A stretch of 64,000 bases of DNA from Apodospora peruviana. Lineage: Eukaryota > Ascomycota > Sordariomycetes > Sordariales > Lasiosphaeriaceae. A program made the position numbers and the translations under genes. The notes below the pieces were generated by a model. It did not search any database and was not told the origin of the DNA. It saw nothing but the letters and a program-made list of their open reading frames with translations. The stretch lies in NCBI GenBank assembly GCA_033439685.1, contig JAUEDM010000004.1, forward strand, positions 2,790,001-2,854,000. The letters run 5' to 3'. Shown here one piece after another: positions 56,102 through 64,000 of this stretch. Each line of letters opens with the position of its first letter. The first letter of the stretch is position 1.

Positions 56102-57575
56102 TTAACAACTTGGATGTATGACGGATCGATCTACGCCATTCCTTCGCAGCGCACATGCTCTAACTTATTCCCTGTTATGTATTCACGTCGCTCGCTTTCT
56201 TCTGTGTTTTCCCGTCATTTCTTTCTTAGATTGACGTAGAGGTGGAGCGTGACTAGGGTGGCGAGCGGGCGAGCTTGTTTGTTTGATCTCATTGCCGGAC
56301 TTACTGTTTTTCTTTTCCTACATGCTCGGTCGAGCATCACCCAACAACTGGATACCCTCGATTTTCACACACAAGTTTTGCCTGGGCGGAAGCGTCTTGG
56401 TGGGGACGAATTTAATGCGTCACACTGTCAACGAAGGATGAAGCATCTTTACGTTATTAATAGATATAATGTATTAGTTGGAGTCGTACGCGGTTAACCG
56501 GCACAGGTCCTGCTGTTGAGCACAGATTTTGGCGTCCGGTATCCGCATCCTTTGGCGGTGCCGAGGCAGGCACATGCTCCCCCCTCCCCCCCCCCCCCCC
56601 CCCTTTCCATCATATGTACCAGCAGAGGATCATTCACGAATACCGTGATTGATTGATCACTCCTAACTGCCTTGTAAAAACGTTAACACCTTCCGTTTAC
56701 CAAGGTGTTCCTCATACCGCTCTTCAAGTCTCTTTCCTTTCCTCCCTCCTTGTATGCTTCACTTTATCTTGCCTTATTCTGTAGTCGTGAAGAACCGGTG
56801 GAGAACAGGGTAACCCTTTGTTGCAAGCTAGCTACCTAGGTAGCTAGACAGCCTGCGGCTCTACATCATTCACATGCTGTCTTACAGCCGAGAAAATGAG
56901 GAGTAAGGAAGAGACCGACAGGGGTAGCGACAGGTGGTTTCATTTGTCTTGCCCGGATGTGCATGCCTACCGTTATGGAGCAAACCTCAAATCAAGCATC
57001 ACAAGCAAAACAAACACCAGATCCCCCGCATTTTGAGCCTCCCCCTGCCCCTGATTTACTCCCAGATCATCAACACTAAGCATGATCAAGGACCACTGCA
57101 TGCATGCCAGCACACCATCTTTTCCGGATCACCCTACCCATATTACCTACACACTACTAGTACCACCTCTCTCTTCCTCCTTGCCCCTACCCAGATCTTA
57201 TTACTACGATCCGTCTTGTCCGGGGAAGTTAAGCTTTCCTTGATGCCAGCAGGCCGTTTGTTTCAATTGGAGCTAGCATGGACCAAGATGCTCCTGTAAA
57301 CAGAAGGTCGATGTAGATGTTGCTTGCCTCGGTGGGGTGCGTGAGGTGCCTCAAGGCTGGTGTTGCTGCGCGCTTGTGATATCGCTGCCATTCCGATCTC
57401 CTATACATGTATAGGAAAGCATATACAACCCGTAGTCCAACATAGGTAGGTGCCCACAGCTGACAGAATCCCTTCGCGCCTTGAGGAACTCCACAAATAC
57501 TTTATCTACGTCCCTCGTCCAGCATCACTCTTCCTTCTCTACCCACCCAAAATCCTCCCAAATCACCACCTCAAG
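56102..57575. other. Intergenic region with poly(C) tract
   Basis: Contains the homopolymer listed at 56586-56603. The rest is an AT-rich 3' flank and the pyrimidine-rich leader of the HsbA-like gene. Confidence 0.5.
56586..56603. repeat. Poly(C) tract, 18 C
   Basis: Eighteen consecutive C, length probably variable or subject to sequencing error. Confidence 0.8.
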
Positions 57576-58091
57576 ATGAAGATCGCCACCCTTCTCACCG
57601 CGCCCCTGGCAGCCCTCGTCCTGTCAACCACTGTCTCCATTAGTGACGCCCTCGCAAAAGTGAACAAGGACACCGTCACCTTGGGCGCCCACGTGGGCAA
57701 CTGGAACGGCAAGCCCCTCGGCACGCTGCCCATCGTGGCGGACAGCACCACCCTGCTGGCCGACATCAAGAAGGGCACCAAGGCGGCGAAGGCCACCCGC
57801 GAGACGCTCACCACGACCGAGGCCCTCAACGTGGCCGCCAGCACGATGGAGCTGGCGACCAATGTCAACACGACCCTGACCAACATCATCGCGGCCAAGC
57901 GCAAGTTCGACAAGCTCGCTCTGAGTCCGGTCATCCTGCTCAACCTCAAGCTGCAGCAGCAGGCCACGGCCGAGATGAGCGAGCAGATCATCGCCAAGGT
58001 GCCGACGGGGCTGCAGGCCGTGGCGGAGATCTTGGTCAAGCCGATTGAGGAGGGGTTTGTTAAGGCTATTGACGTTTATGATCTGTTCTAG
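57576..58091 (+). CDS. HsbA-like hydrophobic surface-binding secreted protein
   Basis: The start at 57576 (AAGATGAAG) gives a signal peptide MKIATLLTAPLAALVLSTTV and a 171-aa protein. The upstream in-frame extension lacks any such character. The mature part is all-helical and Cys-free, with heptad-like TTLLADIKKGTKAAKATRET and ALNVAASTMELATNVNTTLT, and the C-terminal IAKVPTGLQAVAEILVKPIE. This matches the HsbA (PF12296) pattern. Aspergillus HsbA binds hydrophobic surfaces and recruits cutinase. Here a surface-associated or antigen-like secreted role is inferred. Single exon. Confidence 0.85.
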   Translation: MKIATLLTAPLAALVLSTTVSISDALAKVNKDTVTLGAHVGNWNGKPLGTLPIVADSTTLLADIKKGTKAAKATRETLTTTEALNVAASTMELATNVNTTLTNIIAAKRKFDKLALSPVILLNLKLQQQATAEMSEQIIAKVPTGLQAVAEILVKPIEEGFVKAIDVYDLF

Positions 58092-59185
58092 TAGAGGATT
58101 GCGTTTGAATATTCGAGTTTTGGGGACATTTAGCTGTGGTTTGGTGTCATATATTTTGGATTGAGCAGTGAGGGATGGCGGGTGTTATGTTGAGAGTATG
58201 AAGTCTTATATATAGCTTGCCTTTTGAAAAACATATTTTAGGCAGGAAGTGACCCAATACATGGCGGTCAGTCATTGCACTTTGATGTGGATAATATGTT
58301 GACTCTATATTTCCCATACCACCACGTTTGGTTGTTGCTCCACACTCTGGATGGGGTCACAATCGCCACAGATGTCACCTGCGAGATCATACTATTGACA
58401 TTGTGAGGAATGGCGGACGAGGGGACGGGCGTGATGAAAATGGTGGGCGGTTGTTGGTGGTCTAGGTAGGTATCTTGGATATACACAACCAATCAGGTGC
58501 AAGACTCGAACTTGCCAGGAGTATGATCCAATGCCTGCCAGTTATTCCGTCCTCATATTGCAGTCATGATAATAACGTCTCCATCCCAGCCAGCAGAACC
58601 ATAACAATCTTTCAACTCGAAGCTTGAAACTTTTCCTTCCCTTTTGTCGCAGGTGGTGGCGGCACGGCAAAATAATCAACAACGCCAATTCTGGTACCTT
58701 CCCCCTTCCTCCATACCAGAAGCTTGCTGCTCTCCCACAAGACACTCAGCACGAGAGGTAGTAGTAGTAGCACCAAAAGTATACAGCCTTCCCATATCAT
58801 TAACCAACCGATCTTTCTCCCTCGTCGGTCTCCCCTGCCCGTCAACGGACGCTGTATAGGCTCCAGGAGCCAGTGTCTCAAAACCAGGCAATGGTGTGTT
58901 GATCGTCTGGACAAGACTTCCACTCGATAGTAGCACGATATTCAGGCCTGATCAAGTGCCCTCTGCGGATGCTCTGAGTTGCTCTGTCTGGGACAGGTTA
59001 TTGTTGGTCAGATGTTGGGCCTTACTAGAGAAATAGTCCCTGGGCGAGATGTTGGACTGGTTATGCCGAGTTACCCAGTCTCATCAACGCTACTAGGCGC
59101 GAAGATATGACTTGAGGCAACTTCAAACCCTAGCATTTTGGGAAGGGCAGGGGTTGGGTGGACATCCTGTTTGATTAACAGCCAG
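58092..59185. other. Intergenic region with possible coding fragment
   Basis: On the minus strand, 58676-58936 reads LLSSGSLVQTINTPLPGFET and continues sensibly. An overlapping frame to 58612 gives a hydrophobic stretch and a KFQASS end. They could be fragments of a decayed gene. No splice model joins them to 59186-59969. Confidence 0.35.
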
Positions 59186-59969
59186 TCAAAGCTTATTAGA
59201 GCCAAGTAAAATACCACTTAATAAAGCAGAATCTGCGGTACGAACAGCCGAAGTACTAGCTCTAACAGCAGATGACACATTCGTCACATCAGGCAAATCA
59301 CCCATGGACCTGGTGGGCAGTGTTGTCTTCACTTGTGAAGTCGATTGTAGTGTATTTTCTACGGTAAGGGATGTGCTAACCGTCACTTCTGAGTTCGGAG
59401 TGGTGAAGAAATACCAGGCAGTCTCGCAAGTAATAACTGGTGAAATGGTTATAGCTGGGTGCTGTAGCTCGCCATGTGTCAAGGTGTTAGTGGTATGTGT
59501 TTCCAGGCTTGAGCTGACCGTAGCAGACGACATCGTCGTCGAAACTGTCTCGGATGTGTTCAAAGTCTTAGATGGTCTTCCTCGTGGGAGAGTCCACCAG
59601 ATGCTATGGTAGGTTGTGCTCCTTGGACATTCCACCGCCGTCGCCTTGCGTTCGGGGAAATTCCACCCAGGCCCGCCATTAGGCCACGAAAAATTCACAG
59701 AACGGGCCAAAGAACAAACCCCCGGAAATCTCTCGTTTCTGAGACAAGGGATGAGCCCCCCGGCTGCAACAAAATGTCGCAGGGTACGTAGGTTACGCTC
59801 TTTGTGTTGTCAACTTCAGTTGGTTTCCAAAGACATCTCGGTCTTCGTTGCCCCAAGGGGTCCAGATCTCCAAGGGAAATGCCACGTCCCCTTCGTCGTT
59901 GGTCGTTGGAAATACCCAAAAAGGCTGATCCGCTGGGTCTGACGGTGGGTGATACAACATGTGTGCCAT
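59186..59969 (-). CDS. Tentative two-exon gene, Ser/Thr-rich protein of unknown function
   Basis: Model: complement(join(59186..59738, 59797..59969)), 241 aa. The first exon starts ATG at 59969 and reads coherent protein with many aromatic residues (DQPFWVFPTTNDEGDVAFPL, EIWTPWGNEDRDVFGNQLKL). A 58-bp intron (GTAACC...CTCAG) leads into SVNFSWPNGGPGWNFPERKA, TYHSIWWTLP and then a Ser/Thr-rich stretch with two Cys (ETVSTTMSSATVSSSLETHT, SPVITCETAWYFF) suggestive of extracellular O-glycosylated sequence. There is no signal peptide at this start, so the true N-terminus may lie further upstream. No family recognised. It may be a relic; the downstream frame fragments at 58612-58936 are not joined. 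Confidence 0.4.
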
Positions 59970-61794
59970 TTTGCCGTGATATTATGATATGTTGCACGAG
60001 GCAGACTCATCAGCCGCGTAAAAGTCTGTCTAACCTTCCCATGAAATAATATGTCTACGTGTTTCTGAATATTCATGTTTGATGCGTGAACCCAATGCGA
60101 CTTGGCCAAGGGGATAATGACTGAAATGACATCACACCCACCCCAACTCGGTTTGCAAAGGCTAGTATTGCAAACATCACAGTACCTAGGATGCAACTTG
60201 CGTATTACACTCTCCAGATTACCTGGTACACTCTGCGGGCGATCTGGATTCCGAATACAGCCTGAGGAGTTGGATGGGAAATGGTTCAGGCTATTCCGTA
60301 TACTAGTACTGTCTCAGGGCTGTCATAATCAGCTTTACAATGAGGGATTTGTTTACCCTACGAGGCACTCCAACAAAGAGAGTACTTTGGATATATTGAT
60401 TCTAGAAGCGGCTGAGGCTTGCCTGAACCACGGCGCTGGGAGTGCGGGATTTCCGAGAGGGCGCCTTGTCCAAGCCCTCGGGGATCAGAGCTTTCCTGGG
60501 GAATCCCGAATGAGACAGTCCCGTACAGCCATGCCTACCGTCTGTTATGACGTGCCTCGCTTAATCTCTCATCATAGGTGATGGCCGAGGGCACAGGTCG
60601 GTTTATGTTGTAAGTACGGCGTCGAGCTGACGCGGAATGGCCTTCTACAGGAGACTGAGACATCTACAATGCTCCACAAGATCTCTGCAGCCACGTGGGA
60701 GGACCGGGTTTGACTGGGCGCACACAACCAACTGCATGCCTTACAATGTGTTTCCCGGAATTCAGACACTTTTTCTCAGCACCCGGTCGCCGACCTCAGG
60801 CAGAACTTCAGCCCCAGTTAGTTTCGGGCCCGACATGTCTCAGAAGGTCCACAACAAGAACTTTCAGTTCACATATCTTTCTGGCCTAATTTCTGCGTTC
60901 CTACTTGGAAACAAGCTATTTGTTTCCAGAGAGCAAGATCGAGAAACTCCCAAGTATGATTTGAGGTATTCGACCTTGTTTTTGTCCCCCTGGGGTAGCA
61001 CAGCATGAAGCAGGACACGACAACCAAGAAACCGGGAGTAGTGTCCTCCCAAAAGGGAAGTCTAGAGTCTAGACCTCCCCAACATTTGACGCCACCAAGC
61101 CCAGATATTCGTCGGCAGTAGCCGCATGGCCTGACTCTGACCCCCAAATGAGCTGATGGCCCATGAACGTCTCGACGTAATTCGCTACAGGTTCGGGTCC
61201 AATGACGGCTGCACCCACACTCATACGGAAGAAAAACATGGCTATCTGCTAGCTACACGTAGCTCGTCGAAAGGAAGGAAATGGAAGCTTTAACCAGCCT
61301 CTTTTTTATGTCTTCTTTTTCAGCCCAAGCTACGGGTAACAGACAGGAGGGACACATCACAATTCATCTATACCGGCGACTTGGTAGGGTTGCCATGGCG
61401 TCTGTCTCAAGCCCAAGCACCGGGGCTGACTCCTCTATGGGAGTGAATATCCGAGCCAGGCCAAGCAGACCTCTCCTCCACTTGTACACAATCGCCGAAG
61501 TTTGTTCGGGAAAAGATCCATCGATTCGTCTCCGGCATGCCAGACGCGCGCATCGGAAAGCTGCTCCTGTCTGGCTGTCAATCTAGAGTTGCAGTTGAAT
61601 TTCTCTTGCGGATACGTCTGATGGTGCCCGATGACATCGTCTGGTTTCACACAGAAAGGAACCTTGCATGAAGCTATAAAGACCCGGGGACTCCGTTTTG
61701 GAGACTCGGGAGATGGACGGTCGGAGCTGAACATAGCATCTAAATACTAATTATAACATTTGGCTCTCTACGACATCAGTCTCTGGTCTTGGAG
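59970..61794. other. Intergenic region
   Basis: About 1.8 kb of short overlapping open frames with no recognisable motif and no splice model that I can support. Confidence 0.4.
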
Positions 61795-61851
61795 ATGGCT
61801 CGTTCCGAGCATGAGAGGTCTGGATTTGACGATGGTCTGGACGAATCACAG
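61795..61851 (+). other. Candidate first exon of the bHLH gene
   Basis: ATG with 19 codons, then GTAAAG donor; phase 0 agrees with the exon at 62168. An intron of 316 bp is long for this window, so one more exon may lie between. Confidence 0.4.
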
Positions 61852-62167
61852 GTAAAGTTATTTTCATATATGGTCTGTCCTTCGTCGTCCATCATCCGAG
61901 CAACCCCTTGATATCAGCTGCGTCTGGTCGATACCGACTCAGCGAGGCTCAGGGAACATCACGGCAACTTGCCGGGCAACTATATCAGATGGCCTAGATT
62001 TATGTGCATGTTGGCGTGGCCATGCATCATGTCTGGGTGGTCTGATGGTCTAGATGTCAGCATGGGTGGTTGCACCGAGAACACCCCGGACCATCTCCTC
62101 CCCCGCAAATGAGACGTCGACGAGCTCACACCGGTCTGAGCACCCCAGCTGACAATGCTCCAAACAG

Positions 62168-63688
62168 TCATACCAACCCACAGCACCGGCTTCGATATTT
62201 GGCACCTTGGGCCCCGAGCCGAGATCGATCCAACCGTTTCAGTTTTGCTCTTCATCGGCTTCAACGATATCCCCAATCGTGGTCCCTCACGAATACACTG
62301 TTTCCCCTGCCATCTCGCCAACAAGTCTGTTTGATAACACTGCTACCGGCGTGCACTTTGGTCATGTGTCACAAGGACTGGAGCCGACTGCAATGCTTGG
62401 GGAGCAAGCCCTGTTGATGCCGCCGTTTGGATATTCTACCTCGTCTAGTTCGGTGCCCACTTATGTTGCCGGTCATCCCTTAGACTTGTTGACTTACCCC
62501 CAAACCGCAACGCAACCGTGGAGTGAGCAGCAAGGACACGGGAGCGTCCCGTGGCAACATGGTCTTGATACCTCGGTACCACCTTCCTGGCCTCCCCAGT
62601 CCTCGTCGAGCACGCCTCTTACCACGCAGGCTCCGAGTCTGTCGTTCATGTCCTACCCGTCCGGTCAACTCATCGCGGACTGCTTGAAACCAATGGACAG
62701 CTACTACCACGACTCGAGCGACACCAGCGGCCAAGACACGAAGGGCCCCGCGGCCCGTCTGAGCAAGAACGAGACGCTGAGAAAAAGGCGCAGCAACAAC
62801 ATGGGAGGCGCGCAGCCGCCCATCGCTTCCACGACGCCGACAGCAAGGGGAGGGACGACAAGACCAGCCACCAGAGACCCGGAGATGCTGCATCCTAACG
62901 AGGTTACTCCCCCAGTGAGGATACAATCCGGTCATCGAAGTGGTGGTGGTGGTGGCTCTGCGGCGCCCAACAGGACAAGAGGGAAGAGGATGCGGGAAAG
63001 CACTTCTTCTTCCTCTCCTCCTGCTACTCAGGGAGCGTCTCGTCCTCGTATGGGACTTCTCGACACAACTGGCATCACCACTACCACCGGCAGCACTAAC
63101 AATTATACTCGACAATCGAATCAAAAAGGTAGTGGCAAGCAGTGTTCTGTTCACGGACCCCCGTTGGAGGAAGAGACCGGCGAAGAGGCACTACTACCGG
63201 TAGCCGACAATGCCAGGCTTAAGCACAACAGCGTGGAGCGCAAATACCGCAACCGGTTGAACAAGCACTTCGAGCAGCTTCTGGACGCGCTGCCTCCAAC
63301 CATGGGCGACTCGTTGCCCGATCACCGAAGCCAGCAGCAGCTGAGACTACCACCGCTGTTGGCGGCACCGACGACCATTCAGGACGGCAACTCGGGGGAG
63401 CTAGAGGACCAAACGGATTACATTGACCGAGGAGTAGGAAGCGTACAAGGAGGACGACAGAAAGGATTTCTGGCGGCGCAAGATCGGTCCCCTGCTACTC
63501 CTACTGCACCTCCCGAGAGCCGGAGGGTGAGCAAGTCAGAGGTCCTAGACCGCGCAATTCTGTATATCCGGTCGTTGGAGAACGGACAGGAGCGGTTGAT
63601 GGCGGATCGTAAGGAGCTGAGGAGGTGGTGGGAGACTTATGGCAAGTCGGTTGCTGGAGATGGTGGTTTTACCAAGGATGACTGCTAG
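62168..63688 (+). CDS. SREBP-type bHLH transcription factor with very long loop
   Basis: Coding from an acceptor at 62167 (CTGAC branch, AACAG) to a stop at 63688, 506 aa in this part. A first exon is probably 61795..61851 (MARSEHERSGFDDGLDESQ, donor GTAAAG), but a further small exon between them cannot be excluded. The N-terminal ~300 residues are Ser/Thr/Pro/Gln-rich, as in activation regions. Helix 1 with the basic region is KHNSVERKYRNRLNKHFEQL. The Tyr in ERKYR, where most bHLHs have Arg, is the SREBP hallmark and allows sterol-response-element binding. The loop is about 73 aa, then helix 2 SKSEVLDRAILYIRSLENGQ continues into a short zipper. There are no TM segments, so it is not a membrane-anchored SREBP. 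Confidence 0.8.
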   Translation, partial: SYQPTAPASIFGTLGPEPRSIQPFQFCSSSASTISPIVVPHEYTVSPAISPTSLFDNTATGVHFGHVSQGLEPTAMLGEQALLMPPFGYSTSSSSVPTYVAGHPLDLLTYPQTATQPWSEQQGHGSVPWQHGLDTSVPPSWPPQSSSSTPLTTQAPSLSFMSYPSGQLIADCLKPMDSYYHDSSDTSGQDTKGPAARLSKNETLRKRRSNNMGGAQPPIASTTPTARGGTTRPATRDPEMLHPNEVTPPVRIQSGHRSGGGGGSAAPNRTRGKRMRESTSSSSPPATQGASRPRMGLLDTTGITTTTGSTNNYTRQSNQKGSGKQCSVHGPPLEEETGEEALLPVADNARLKHNSVERKYRNRLNKHFEQLLDALPPTMGDSLPDHRSQQQLRLPPLLAAPTTIQDGNSGELEDQTDYIDRGVGSVQGGRQKGFLAAQDRSPATPTAPPESRRVSKSEVLDRAILYIRSLENGQERLMADRKELRRWWETYGKSVAGDGGFTKDDC

Positions 63689-63707
63689 CTAGGGTTTGTT
63701 AAAGCTA

Positions 63708-64000
63708 TTATACCACAAGGAACACTTGGCTACCGACAGCGGTATCCATCACCTCCCCGTCCATCATGCCGTGGACGAATGCTTCCCCTACCAGCTGCAC
63801 AGCATCAGTAATAGCTGGCTCCGTAGGTTGATCTTGATTGTTGTCTTCTCCTTCGGGGTGCTGCGGTCGTCGCATGATATACGGCGTACAGAACCCGTCC
63901 AACACACAAACCAAATCGCCCCTTTTTGTGTCAGGAGGCACCATCGCCATCAACCCGCTTTTAGTCAAACAGAACGCGCGCCCCGTGCAGCACATAGTCC
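63708..64000 (-). CDS. HET-domain (heterokaryon incompatibility) protein, C-terminal part, cut by the window edge
   Basis: The reading frame is open to the right edge and ends at a stop at 63708, with no start visible. The C-terminal ~95 residues have the usual tail of fungal HET proteins: GRAFCLTKSGLMAMVPPDTK, then GDLVCVLDGFCTPYIMRRP, a variable acidic stretch, and LVGEAFVHGMMDGEVMD. HET proteins trigger cell death when incompatible hyphae fuse. Whether this one acts in allorecognition cannot be told from the tail alone; the catalytic-like N-terminal HET motifs lie outside the window. Convergent with the bHLH gene, 20 bp between stops. Confidence 0.8.
   Translation of the reverse strand, partial: TMCCTGRAFCLTKSGLMAMVPPDTKRGDLVCVLDGFCTPYIMRRPQHPEGEDNNQDQPTEPAITDAVQLVGEAFVHGMMDGEVMDTAVGSQVFLVV

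Noticed and set aside
1..64000. CRISPR arrays, bacterial operons, riboswitches, dispersed 5S rRNA
   Set aside because: No spaced repeat array, no 5S-like block noticed on either strand, and the gene structure is eukaryotic.

Overview
The window is nuclear DNA of a filamentous ascomycete. The evidence is protein genes on both strands broken by short GT-AG introns of about 50-110 bp with CTAAC/CTGAC-like branch points, an intron-bearing tRNA gene, and fungal families (HsbA, DUF1349, GH55, HET, F-box/ankyrin, BRF1, VPS35, SEC11). The style of the proteins suggests Sordariomycetes, probably near Sordariales; that placement is inference. There is no prokaryotic operon structure. Genes were rebuilt by hand from reading frames, splice sites and family conservation, so several models join two to five exons.

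Layout, left to right. 1-8.3 kb: a transferrin-receptor/glutamate-carboxypeptidase-like membrane protein (+) converges on retromer VPS35 (-). 8.3-16.4 kb is accessory: an unknown protein, a frameshifted small secreted protein, a decayed gene fusing a NucA/NucB-type nuclease domain to a GH55 beta-1,3-glucanase, and a short-chain dehydrogenase with a GC-AG intron. 17.3-20.7 kb: a large F-box/ankyrin protein. 21.4-24.6 kb: a Crypton tyrosine-recombinase transposon, with a small TA-flanked inverted-repeat element (MITE) just beyond it. 25.3-26.2 kb: a secreted SGNH esterase. 28.0 kb: tRNA-Glu(CTC) with an intron.

28.5-33 kb: a Dnf3-type P4-ATPase flippase. 34.2-37.1 kb: a multi-pass membrane protein and a Cys-rich zinc-type protein. 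39.6 kb: a small secreted protein. 41.1-43.8 kb: BRF1 of TFIIIB. 45.3 kb: a DUF1349 protein. 47.7 kb: a BTB protein. 50.6-52.0 kb: a five-exon multi-pass membrane protein. 53.1 kb: signal peptidase SEC11. 54.8 kb: a four-TM protein with a proline-rich tail. 57.6 kb: an HsbA-like surface protein. 59.2-60.0 kb: a tentative two-exon gene. 62.2-63.7 kb: an SREBP-type bHLH factor. The right edge cuts into a HET-domain gene.

Housekeeping functions (trafficking, lipid flipping, Pol III transcription, secretion) are interspersed with fast-evolving secreted or allorecognition-type genes and with transposon and pseudogene debris. I see no gene cluster that clearly forms one pathway. The most unusual items are the nuclease-GH55 fusion relic, the intact Crypton bounded by telomere-like repeats, the M28-family protein lacking its catalytic base, and two 66-bp introns that can be retained without breaking the frame.
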